This document shows positions 1-6,081 of a stretch of 6,081 nt of DNA, one piece after another. A model generated the notes under the pieces. The model made no database searches, was not told the origin of the DNA, and saw only the letters and a list, made by a program, of their open reading frames with translations. The stretch is taken from positions 1-6,081 of the forward strand of contig CAIQOY010000320.1 in assembly GCA_903873565.1 (NCBI GenBank). Direction: 5' to 3'. A program made the translations under genes and the position numbers. Position 1 is the stretch's first letter. Each line of letters opens with the position of its first letter. The stretch is from an uncultured Actinomycetes bacterium (lineage in GTDB: Bacteria > Actinomycetota > Thermoleophilia > Gaiellales > F1-60-MAGs149).

Positions 1-1092
1 GCGGCGGAGATGAAGGGCTTCGACCCGGAGGCCGTCGTCGAGAAGCGCGAGGTCCGCAAGATGGACCGCTGCAGCATCACGGCGATCGCCGCGGCCCGCG
101 AGGCGTGGGCCCACAGCGGGCTCGCGGTCGGCGACCCGGAGGCCGTCGGCGTCGTGATCGGCTCCGCGTTCGGCGGCGCCGCCACGATCCAGTCCGGCAT
201 GCAGACGATGTTCGAGCGGGGGCCGGCCCGGATCGGCCCGCACCTGCACGGCGCGATGCTCGTCGACACGCCCGGCTTCGAGGTCGCCCACGACCTCGGC
301 GTGATCGGCCCCAACTTCTCCGTCACCAGCGCCTGCGCGAGCGGCGCGCACGCGGTCGGCGTGGCCTCCGACCTCGTCCGCCACGGCGAGGCCGACGTCG
401 TCCTCGCCGGCGGCGTCGACACCCTCATCACCGAGTACATCATGGGCGGCTTCTGCAACATGAAGGTGCTCGGCTCGCCGCTCGAGGACCGCGGCCCCGA
501 GACCGCGTCGCGCCCCTTCGACCTGACGCGCGACGGCTTCGTCCTCGGCGAGGGGGCCACCGTGATGGTGCTCGAGCGCGAGGCGGACGCCCGCGCCCGC
601 GGCGCCGAGATCATCGCGGAGGTCGTGACCTGGTCGTCGACGAACGACGCCTTCCACATCGCCGCGCCGCGCGAGGACTGCGTCGGCATCGAGCGGATGT
701 TCCGGACGCTGCTGCGCAAGGGCGATCTCGCCCCGACCGACATCGGCTACATCAACCCGCACGGCACGGGCACGCAGGCCAACGACCGCCTCGAGACCGC
801 CACGATCCGCAGCGTCTTCGGCGCCGCGGCCGACGGCATCCCCGTCTCCTCGACCAAGTCGATGACCGGCCACCAGATGGGCGCCGCCGGCGCCTTCGAG
901 GTCGCCGTCGCCGCGCTGGCGGTGCGCGACGGCGTCGTGCCCCCGACGATCAACCTCGAGACGCCCGACCCCGCGTGCGACCTCGACTACGTGCCGGAGG
1001 GGCGGCGCGAGCTCCCCGCGCTCGAGACAGCCGTGTCGTGCTCGATCGGCCTCGGCGGCCACAACGGCGCCGTCGCCGTGCGCCGCGTCTGA
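1..1092 (+). CDS. Beta-ketoacyl-ACP synthase, FabF/KAS II-like (5' partial)
   Basis: This is a condensing enzyme of the thiolase fold that extends acyl-ACP with malonyl-ACP by decarboxylative Claisen condensation in the cytoplasm. Numbering from the ATG at base 10, the Cys-His-His triad is complete: C109 in TSACASGAH, H251 in NPHGTGT and H288 in STKSMTGH. The protein ends with the glycine-rich GLGGHNGAVAV. The frame is open from base 1, and the residues around base 10 (AAEMKGFDPE, then REVRKMDR) match the FabF region about 50 residues into the protein. The ATG at 10 is therefore internal and the true start lies before the window. The stretch between RIGP and GPNFSV keeps the usual length but has lost the common FIPxxIPNMAAG-type motif, so this is a divergent paralogue. 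A role in secondary or special lipid synthesis is as possible as housekeeping fatty-acid synthesis. The stop TGA abuts the stop of the convergent transferase gene. Confidence 0.93.
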   Translation, partial: AAEMKGFDPEAVVEKREVRKMDRCSITAIAAAREAWAHSGLAVGDPEAVGVVIGSAFGGAATIQSGMQTMFERGPARIGPHLHGAMLVDTPGFEVAHDLGVIGPNFSVTSACASGAHAVGVASDLVRHGEADVVLAGGVDTLITEYIMGGFCNMKVLGSPLEDRGPETASRPFDLTRDGFVLGEGATVMVLEREADARARGAEIIAEVVTWSSTNDAFHIAAPREDCVGIERMFRTLLRKGDLAPTDIGYINPHGTGTQANDRLETATIRSVFGAAADGIPVSSTKSMTGHQMGAAGAFEVAVAALAVRDGVVPPTINLETPDPACDLDYVPEGRRELPALETAVSCSIGLGGHNGAVAVRRV

Positions 1093-2565
1093 TCAGTACG
1101 CGCCGCGGCCGCGCAGGATCGCCAGCGGGGTGCGGGCGATGATCGCGATGTCCATCCAGATGGACCACGACTCGAGGTAGAAGAAGTCGAGCCGGACGAG
1201 CGTGTCGAAGCCGAGGTTCGAGCGGCCCGACACCTGCCACAGGCCCGTGATGCCCGGCAGCACGCTGTAGCGGCGGCGGTGCCACGGCTCGAGCAGCTGG
1301 TAGTCGCGCATCGGCAGGGGCCGCGGGCCGACCAGGCTCATCTCGCCCTTGAGCACGTTCAGGAGCTGGGGCAGCTCGTCGATCGAGAAGCGGCGCAGCA
1401 CGCGGCCGACGGGCGTGATGCGCGGGTCGTTGCGGATCTTGAAGAGCGCCCCGTCCGCCTCGTTCTGGTCCTCGAGCTCCGCCTGGGCCTGGGCGGCGTT
1501 CGTGACCATGCTGCGCAGCTTGAGCATCGCGAAGGTGCGCTCGCCGAGGCCGACGCGCTCGTCGCGGAAGATGATCGGGCCGGGGGAGGTCAGGCGGATC
1601 GCCAGCACGCTGAGCAGGAGCAGCGGGCTCAGCAGGGTCAGGAGCACCGCCGAGATGACGATGTCGAACGCCCGCTTCACGACCCAGTCGACGCCCTGGA
1701 TCGTCGGCGGCACGATGTCGAACAGCGGGACGGCGAGTCCCGGCACGTAGTCGGCGTGGTGGGCGAGGACGCCGGCGGCGGTGGGCACGACGCGCAGGCG
1801 GATGTGCTGCGGGCGGCAGGCCTCGAGGGCCACGAGCATCGTCTCGTCGTCAGGCGGCCGGGCGAGGACGACGTCGTGCGGGCTGTGCTCGGCGATCGCG
1901 TCGGAGAGGTGGGCGATGTCGTCCACATGGGCGACCATCCGCAGGCCGGCGCCGGGGGCGCCGTCGCGCAGCGCCGCCTCGACGCTGCGGGTCGCGGCCG
2001 GCTCGCCGACCACCAGGACGCGCCGCTCCACGCCGATCAGTCGCGCCGTCGAGTCGATCAGGACGTTGACCGTCCCGCGCAGGAGCGAGATGAGGAGCGC
2101 GGAGACGAGGAACGTGTACGGGAAGATCAGGTACGTGGTGAAGCGCTCGTTGTCGGTCGCGATGGAGAAGATCGCCACCACGACCATGGCGAGGAACAGG
2201 CCGGCGACGATCTGGGCGCCGCCGGGACGCGTCTCGCGCGGGCGGTAGAGGCCGTTGCGGGCGAAGATCAGGAGCGCGACCAGGAGGACGAAGGGCAGCC
2301 ACGCGCGCTCGGTCTGCCAGAGCACGTCGAGCATGACCGGGTAGTCGTTGTAGACGCGGCTCAGCGCGAGGTACGTGAAGATCGCCACGCCGATCGAGAC
2401 GGCGTCGATCGAGACCAGCACCGCGACCTCGAGCAGGCGCCCGATCAGGTGGCGCAGGCGTCGGGGCGAGACCCCCGTCTGCGAGCGCGGATCGCGAACC
2501 TCGACGAGCCCGGACAGGGGCTCCTGCGCGGGCGCGCGCGGATCGGTGGGGGGCGGCGTGGCCAC
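1093..2565 (-). CDS. Polyprenyl-phosphate sugar-1-phosphate transferase (exopolysaccharide initiating transferase, WbaP/CpsE type)
   Basis: This membrane enzyme moves a hexose-1-phosphate from a UDP-sugar to undecaprenyl phosphate, the first committed step of a lipid-linked polysaccharide. It has 490 residues, normal for the long subfamily. Hydrophobic segments lie near residues 46-68, 88-103, 118-136 and 146-162. A Rossmann-like central region (about 181-290, starting RRVLVVGEPA) follows, then a membrane hairpin or helix at 301-324. The C-terminal bacterial sugar transferase domain begins at KRAFD (298) and carries FRDERVG (333-339), the catalytic Asp-Glu pair in DELPQ (396-400), VGPRP (412-416) and GITGLWQ (438-444). 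The sugar specificity (glucose, galactose or other) cannot be read. The start is a GTG (2565-2563) with no Shine-Dalgarno but a TAGACT box 7 nt upstream. It is the last gene of the minus-strand trio, 58 nt after the UDP-glucuronate decarboxylase gene. Its stop TGA abuts the TGA of the ketoacyl synthase gene. Confidence 0.95.
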   Translation of the reverse strand: MATPPPTDPRAPAQEPLSGLVEVRDPRSQTGVSPRRLRHLIGRLLEVAVLVSIDAVSIGVAIFTYLALSRVYNDYPVMLDVLWQTERAWLPFVLLVALLIFARNGLYRPRETRPGGAQIVAGLFLAMVVVAIFSIATDNERFTTYLIFPYTFLVSALLISLLRGTVNVLIDSTARLIGVERRVLVVGEPAATRSVEAALRDGAPGAGLRMVAHVDDIAHLSDAIAEHSPHDVVLARPPDDETMLVALEACRPQHIRLRVVPTAAGVLAHHADYVPGLAVPLFDIVPPTIQGVDWVVKRAFDIVISAVLLTLLSPLLLLSVLAIRLTSPGPIIFRDERVGLGERTFAMLKLRSMVTNAAQAQAELEDQNEADGALFKIRNDPRITPVGRVLRRFSIDELPQLLNVLKGEMSLVGPRPLPMRDYQLLEPWHRRRYSVLPGITGLWQVSGRSNLGFDTLVRLDFFYLESWSIWMDIAIIARTPLAILRGRGAY

Positions 2566-2623
2566 GCCGCTGAGTCTACTGCGGTGAGACGGGGGATCCT
2601 GCCCCGTGCGGCGAACCCGACGC
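2566..2623 (-). promoter_or_regulatory. Intergenic gap with TAGACT -10 box and a 6-bp-arm inverted repeat
   Basis: This is the 58-nt spacer between the UDP-glucuronate decarboxylase and transferase genes. On the minus strand TAGACT (2578 to 2573) is followed by 7 nt and then the GTG start, the geometry of a leaderless promoter. No purine-rich ribosome site is present. An inverted repeat ACGGGG-N7-CCCCGT lies at 2589-2607, 10 nt upstream of the box. It has no T-run after it in the transcribed direction, so it is a poor candidate for a classical terminator. It could be an operator, an RNA hairpin that tunes read-through, or chance in GC-rich DNA. No convincing -35 hexamer was found. Confidence 0.4.
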
Positions 2624-3576
<953 letters not shown>

Positions 3577-3577
<1 letters not shown>

Positions 3578-3596
3578 AGGGGAAAGGGTACCCCTA
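3577..3596 (-). promoter_or_regulatory. Stop-to-start inverted repeat with TACCCT -10 box before uxs
   Basis: A perfect inverted repeat with 6-nt arms (TAGGGG and CCCCTA, 8-nt spacer) runs exactly from the TAG stop of the Wzz-like gene to the first base of the uxs ATG. On the minus strand TACCCT (3590 to 3585) sits inside it, followed by 7 nt and the ATG, as in a leaderless promoter. A smaller palindrome GGGTACCC (3586-3593) overlaps. In a read-through mRNA the hairpin would hold the start region. In a transcript starting at the ATG it would be absent. These are readings from the sequence, with no direct evidence of function. Confidence 0.4.
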
Positions 3597-4502
3597 CGGG
3601 GCCGCGGGGGCGTCGTCGCGGTCGATGACAGGGCGGACGGGGCGGATCACGGTGGAGATGACGGCGGCGAGGATGCCGACCACGAGGCCGAGGACGATCG
3701 CCACGAGCAGCGAGAACTGGCGCGAGGCGGGCGCGACCTTCGCGCCCTTGGCCGGGGTGATCACGCGGCCCGACTCGACCTCCTCGATGTACTGCACCTG
3801 GGCCTGCAGGTCGGGGAGCTGCTCGGCGAGCAGCGCCTCGGTGTTCGAGTCGTACTGGAGCATCGCGATCAGCGGCGTGGTCAGCGAGCTGCGCTCGGCG
3901 GGGGAGAGGTTCGCGGCGGCGAGCTCGTCGAGCCGTGCGCGCGTCGCCTCGGCGTCGGCGGCGAGGCCCTCGATGCGGGCCGCGAGGGTGTCGCGGGCGG
4001 CGACGGCGTCGTCGCGCTTGGCGTCCGTGTAGCGGTTGGCCTCGGCCACGATCGCCGCCGACAGGGCGTTGGCGGCGTCGGCGGACTGGGCGGGCGTGAA
4101 CGGCCCCTGCACGATCACCTGCACCAGCGGCACCGCCGTGCCCTTCGTGCCGACCGCCGTCGAGATCAGCTCGACGGAGACGTGGCCCTTGAGCGCGTCC
4201 GGCGCGAGGCCGGCGGCCTCGGCGGCGGGCCCCTGGTAGGCGGGCTGACGGGCGAGGGCGGCCGCGTAGAGCGGGTTCGCGGACAGCGGGTTGGGGACCA
4301 GGGCGCCGTTCGGGGTGACCGGCTGGCCGAGGAAGACGGTCGCCGCGGCCCGCGTCAGCTTGCGGTCCTCGGTGCCCGAGAGGGCGTAGGAGAGGGCGAC
4401 GGCGGCGATCACGCAGATGGCCACGATCCACCAGCGCGCGACCACGCGCTCGACGTACCCCCTCAGGTCGATCTCCTGCTCCGCTCCGCGCACATCGGCC
4501 AT
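3594..4502 (-). CDS. Wzz/chain-length-determinant family polysaccharide co-polymerase (no kinase domain)
   Basis: This is an inner-membrane protein that likely sets chain length or assists polymerisation and export of a lipid-linked polysaccharide. It has 302 residues. A short cytoplasmic head contains IDLRGYVERVVARWW (11-25), the typical start of the Wzz domain, and runs into TM1 at about 25-42. A large extracytoplasmic part follows, with Ala/Leu/Glu-rich helices likely to form coiled coil at about 160-198 and 220-245. TM2 lies at about 263-286, preceded by ITPAKGAKVAPASR, like the proline-rich segment before TM2 in this family. The tail is short and holds no Walker motifs or tyrosine cluster, so there is no fused BY-kinase. 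The ATG at 4502 was chosen because residue 1 falls just before the conserved head. The frame is open upstream to 5111, but that part is the antisense shadow of the glycosyltransferase. It is the first gene of the trio, with TACTGT 8 nt before the ATG. Confidence 0.88.
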   Translation of the reverse strand: MADVRGAEQEIDLRGYVERVVARWWIVAICVIAAVALSYALSGTEDRKLTRAAATVFLGQPVTPNGALVPNPLSANPLYAAALARQPAYQGPAAEAAGLAPDALKGHVSVELISTAVGTKGTAVPLVQVIVQGPFTPAQSADAANALSAAIVAEANRYTDAKRDDAVAARDTLAARIEGLAADAEATRARLDELAAANLSPAERSSLTTPLIAMLQYDSNTEALLAEQLPDLQAQVQYIEEVESGRVITPAKGAKVAPASRQFSLLVAIVLGLVVGILAAVISTVIRPVRPVIDRDDAPAAP

Positions 4503-4510
4503 GTTCTCCC

Positions 4511-4516
4511 ACAGTA
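4511..4516 (-). promoter_or_regulatory. Candidate -10 box (TACTGT) of the Wzz-like gene
   Basis: TACTGT fits the TANNNT -10 consensus and is followed by 8 nt (GGGAGAAC) and then the ATG at 4502. A start of transcription 7 nt past the box would leave a leader of about two nucleotides. The GGGAG within the spacer ends only 3 nt before the ATG, too close for an efficient Shine-Dalgarno, so the leaderless reading is preferred. No clear -35 hexamer was seen. Confidence 0.4.
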
Positions 4517-4517
4517 C

Positions 4518-4537
4518 GGGACGATCGGCCCCGTCCC
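4518..4537. promoter_or_regulatory. Inverted repeat in the divergent region (candidate operator)
   Basis: GGGACG-N8-CGTCCC forms a perfect 6-bp-arm inverted repeat of 20 bp. It lies between the two divergent candidate -10 boxes, 1 nt from the minus-strand box and 8 nt from the plus-strand box. It covers the -35 region of the minus-strand promoter and lies just upstream of the plus-strand box. A protein bound here could control both the Wzz/uxs/transferase side and the glycosyltransferase side. The size suits a dimeric repressor or activator, but the family is unknown and GC-rich repeats arise by chance. Confidence 0.35.
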
Positions 4538-4545
4538 TTCCCGGG

Positions 4546-4551
4546 TAGGAT
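4546..4551 (+). promoter_or_regulatory. Candidate -10 box (TAGGAT) of the glycosyltransferase transcript
   Basis: TAGGAT matches the actinobacterial -10 consensus. Six nucleotides separate it from the ATG at 4558, so transcription starting at the standard distance would begin exactly on the A of that ATG, giving a leaderless mRNA. The AGGA inside the same box, 7 nt from the ATG, could alternatively act as a Shine-Dalgarno if transcription starts further upstream. The two readings cannot both hold. Confidence 0.45.
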
Positions 4552-4557
4552 CGGGGC

Positions 4558-4587
4558 ATGCGAGCCCGCCCGGAGCCACGGCGCTGA
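4558..4587 (+). CDS. Possible 9-residue leader ORF before the glycosyltransferase
   Basis: ATG at 4558 opens a 9-codon frame, MRARPEPRR, ending at TGA 4585-4587. It has the best initiation context in the region, either leaderless behind TAGGAT or with AGGA 7 nt upstream. Its stop overlaps the CTG at 4584 as CTGA, the same arrangement as the ATGA/GTGA overlaps that couple translation. Four of nine residues are Arg. It may be a true coupling or attenuation leader. It may also be the real N-terminus of the glycosyltransferase separated by one missing base: an extra G in the GG at 4580-4581 would fuse the frames as ...EPRALRVLLVD. The sequence alone cannot choose. Confidence 0.35.
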   Translation: MRARPEPRR

Positions 4588-5705
4588 GGGTCCTGCTCGT
4601 CGACCCCCGCGGCGACACGCGCCCGTACGACGACGCGCTCGCCGCCGCCCTCGCGGCGCGCGGCCACGAGGTGCGCCTCGTCGCGTGCGCGCCGCGGGTG
4701 CCGCTGCCGCCCGCCCCCGCCGGCGTGCGGGTGCGCCACGCCTTCTACCGGGTCGCCGACCGCCTGCCGGGCGGGGCCCGGCGGATCGCCCGCGGGCTCG
4801 AGCACCCGCTCGACCTCGCGGCGCTCGCGCCGTGCCTCGTGCGCCGCCGTCCCGACGCCGTCCACGTCCAGTGGATGCCGCTCGGCGCCGTCGACCGCGG
4901 CTTCTGGCGGGCCGCCTCCGCGCTGCTCGGGTTCCCGGTCGTCTACACGGCGCACGACGCGCTCCCCAACGACCCGACGCCGGGCCGGCTGCGCCGTGCG
5001 GCCCTCAACGCCCGTGCGTTCGGGCGCGTGGTCGTGCACTCCGAGCACGGCCGCCGTGCCCTGGTCGACGAGCTCGGCGTCGACCCGGACGCCGTGCACG
5101 TGATCCCGCACGGGGCCCTGACCGCCTTCCGGGACGTGGCGCCGGTCGCGCCCGCCGTGCCCGACGGGCCGCTGGTGGCCATGCTCGGGCTGATCCGACC
5201 CTACAAGGGCCTCGACGTCCTGCTCGACGCCTGGCCCCGGGTCCGCGCCGCCGTCCCCGACGCGCGGCTGCTGGTGCAGGGCCGGGTGCTCGGCGATCCC
5301 GAGGGCGCGGCCCGGCTCGAGCGGCTTGCCGCCGATCCCGCCGCGGGGGTGACGGCCGACCTGCGCTTCAGCGAGACGGCGGAGTTCGCCGGGGCGATGC
5401 TGCGCGCCGACGTCGTGGCGCTGCCGTACCGGCGGATCGACCAGTCGGGCGTCCTCTTCGCGGCCCTCGCTCTCGGGCGGCCGATCGTGGCCTCCCGCGT
5501 CGGCGGCTTCGCGGAGGTCGTCGAGCAGACCGGCGCCGGGGTCTGCGTCGAGCCGGGCGACCCCGCCGCGCTCGCCGCGGCCCTGGTGGAGGTCCTCGCC
5601 GACCCCGCGCGGCGCGAGGCGATGGCGGCGGCCAGTCGGGCCGCGGCGGACGGGCCGTTCGCGTGGGACGCGATCGCCGCGGCGACGGAGGCGCTCTACC
5701 GCTAG
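4584..5705 (+). CDS. GT4-type (GT-B fold) glycosyltransferase, start uncertain
   Basis: This is a cytoplasmic or membrane-associated glycosyltransferase likely to add a sugar from an activated donor to the growing lipid-linked repeat unit. It spans 373 residues if counted from CTG 4584. The N-terminal Rossmann half begins RVLLVDPRGD and carries VHVQWMP (93-99) and VYTAHDALPNDP (120-131). The C-terminal half carries GLIRPYKGLD (202-211), with R205 and K208 at the usual phosphate-binding positions, and then DQSGVLFAALALGRPIVAS (286-304) and VGGFAEVV (306-313). The classical E-x7-E glutamates are absent: Ala293 stands at the second Glu position and no Glu fits the first. The final V-V-E glutamate (E311) remains. 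The only ATG nearby (4558) is in another frame, and no in-frame ATG, GTG or TTG occurs between 4500 and 4584. CTG 4584 falls where this family's Met is expected and has GGAG 8 nt upstream. It is divergent from the Wzz-like gene. Its stop TAG overlaps the toxin stop. Confidence 0.88.
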   Translation: MRVLLVDPRGDTRPYDDALAAALAARGHEVRLVACAPRVPLPPAPAGVRVRHAFYRVADRLPGGARRIARGLEHPLDLAALAPCLVRRRPDAVHVQWMPLGAVDRGFWRAASALLGFPVVYTAHDALPNDPTPGRLRRAALNARAFGRVVVHSEHGRRALVDELGVDPDAVHVIPHGALTAFRDVAPVAPAVPDGPLVAMLGLIRPYKGLDVLLDAWPRVRAAVPDARLLVQGRVLGDPEGAARLERLAADPAAGVTADLRFSETAEFAGAMLRADVVALPYRRIDQSGVLFAALALGRPIVASRVGGFAEVVEQTGAGVCVEPGDPAALAAALVEVLADPARREAMAAASRAAADGPFAWDAIAAATEALYR

Positions 5706-5980
5706 CCGCCGTGCGGGCCGCGGCGGTACGCGTCGCGGCGGTGGGCGATGCGCTCCACGGTCACGCGTCGGGCCTCGTCGTCGACGCGGTAGAGCACGCG
5801 GTACTCCCCGCGGCGTACGGCGTGGAAGCCGCGGAGCGGACCGCCGAGCGGCTTGCCGACGCCGCGCGGTGCGGTGCAGAGGGGTCCGTGGAGGAGTTCG
5901 ACCACGGCGCCCGCCACTCCCGGCGGCAGCTCGTCCCGATGCGCGCGCATCGAGCGCGGGCTCAGCACGACCTCGTACAC
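5702..5980 (-). CDS. RelE/ParE-superfamily toxin of a type II toxin-antitoxin pair
   Basis: This small basic protein of 92 residues has the RelE-fold layout. It opens with a short beta strand (MYEVVLSPRS), followed by helices, and the core strands carry GEYRVLYRVDDEARRVTV (58-75), ending with IAHRRDAYR (78-86). That C-terminal motif is typical of RelE toxins paired with Phd/YefM- or RelB-like antitoxins, which act as ribosome-dependent mRNA endonucleases. ParE-like gyrase poisoning is less likely but not excluded. The start is GTG at 5980, fixed by AGGAGG at 5995-5990 (9 nt spacing), which lies inside the last antitoxin codons. Four nucleotides separate it from the antitoxin stop, so the pair is translated as one operon. 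It converges on the glycosyltransferase and shares two bases of stop codon with it (CTAG). Confidence 0.88.
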   Translation of the reverse strand: MYEVVLSPRSMRAHRDELPPGVAGAVVELLHGPLCTAPRGVGKPLGGPLRGFHAVRRGEYRVLYRVDDEARRVTVERIAHRRDAYRRGPHGG

Positions 5981-5984
5981 GGCC

Positions 5985-6081
5985 CTACCCCTCCTTGGCC
6001 CTCGCCCGGATCTCCTCGATCACGTCGTCGAGCGGCGTATCGGGCGCGCCGCGCTCGCGATCGCGGCGGTCGCGCGCGAGA
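5985..6081 (-). CDS. Probable antitoxin of the RelE-type pair (C-terminal end only)
   Basis: The minus strand holds an open frame entering from beyond the window and stopping at TAG 5987-5985. The visible C-terminal 31 residues run from LARDRRDRERGAPD to the end IEEIRARAKEG. They are charged and helical, the usual nature of the toxin-wrapping tail of a type II antitoxin. It lies 4 nt upstream of the toxin GTG and contains the toxin's AGGAGG ribosome site. The DNA-binding N-terminus (Phd/YefM, RHH or other) is not visible, so the antitoxin family cannot be assigned. The evidence is position, coupling and composition rather than a diagnostic motif. Confidence 0.7.
   Translation of the reverse strand, partial: LARDRRDRERGAPDTPLDDVIEEIRARAKEG
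5990..5995 (-). promoter_or_regulatory. Strong Shine-Dalgarno (AGGAGG) of the toxin gene
   Basis: AGGAGG on the minus strand lies in the 3' end of the antitoxin gene, 9 nt before the toxin GTG, and decides that start. It is the only full Shine-Dalgarno in the window. This contrasts with the sugar-cluster genes, which mostly lack one. Confidence 0.75.

Noticed and set aside
1104..1113. 10-bp palindrome CGCGGCCGCG just past the ketoacyl synthase stop, considered as a terminator
   Set aside because: It has no loop and no T-run, and it encodes the Arg-Gly-Arg-Gly tail of the transferase. It is better explained by GC-rich coding sequence.
105..1142. Arg-rich 345-residue frame overlapping the ketoacyl synthase
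   Set aside because: It is an out-of-frame shadow made almost only of Arg, Gly, Ala, Pro and His. The synthase frame carries all catalytic motifs.
4503..5111. Upstream extension of the Wzz-like frame to 5111 on the minus strand
   Set aside because: It is antisense to the glycosyltransferase, with Arg/Gly/Val-rich composition and no domain. The conserved Wzz head starts right after the ATG at 4502.

Overview
This is a very GC-rich (by eye about three quarters G+C), gene-dense window with strong third-position GC bias. GTG starts and TANNNT-type -10 boxes directly in front of start codons suggest a high-GC actinomycete-type bacterium. A deep-branching actinobacterial lineage such as Thermoleophilia would fit, but the sequence alone does not prove it.

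Layout. (1) Bases 1-1092, plus strand: a beta-ketoacyl-ACP synthase (FabF/KAS II-like) lacking only its N-terminus, which lies before the window. (2) Bases 1093-4502, minus strand: a three-gene polysaccharide cluster. In transcription order it holds a Wzz-type polysaccharide co-polymerase without a kinase domain (4502-3594), a UDP-glucuronate decarboxylase that makes UDP-xylose (3577-2624), and a membrane polyprenyl-phosphate sugar-1-phosphate transferase that loads the first sugar on the lipid carrier (2565-1093). (3) Bases 4503-4583: a short divergent control region. (4) Bases 4584-5705, plus strand: a GT4-type (GT-B fold) glycosyltransferase with a problematic start. (5) Bases 5702-6081, minus strand: a RelE/ParE-type toxin and the C-terminal end of its probable antitoxin, which continues past the window.

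Regions 2 and 4 together read as part of a lipid-linked exopolysaccharide or capsule pathway. One protein starts the lipid-linked chain, one supplies UDP-xylose, one glycosyltransferase extends the repeat unit, and the Wzz-like protein sets chain length. No flippase, polymerase or export gene is in view, so the locus is probably larger or scattered. The ketoacyl synthase and the toxin-antitoxin pair look like unrelated neighbours.

The most interesting signals are regulatory. All four visible non-toxin starts have a TANNNT box 6-8 nt before the start codon, and good Shine-Dalgarno sequences are mostly missing, which points to leaderless transcripts. In front of the glycosyltransferase, this promoter leads to an ATG that opens only a 9-codon ORF. 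Its stop overlaps, as CTGA, a CTG codon that sits exactly where the glycosyltransferase should begin. This is either a leader peptide coupled to a non-canonical CTG start, or a one-base deletion (real or artefactual). Inverted repeats occupy every intergenic gap of the sugar cluster, and both convergent gene pairs end on palindromic shared or abutting stop codons.
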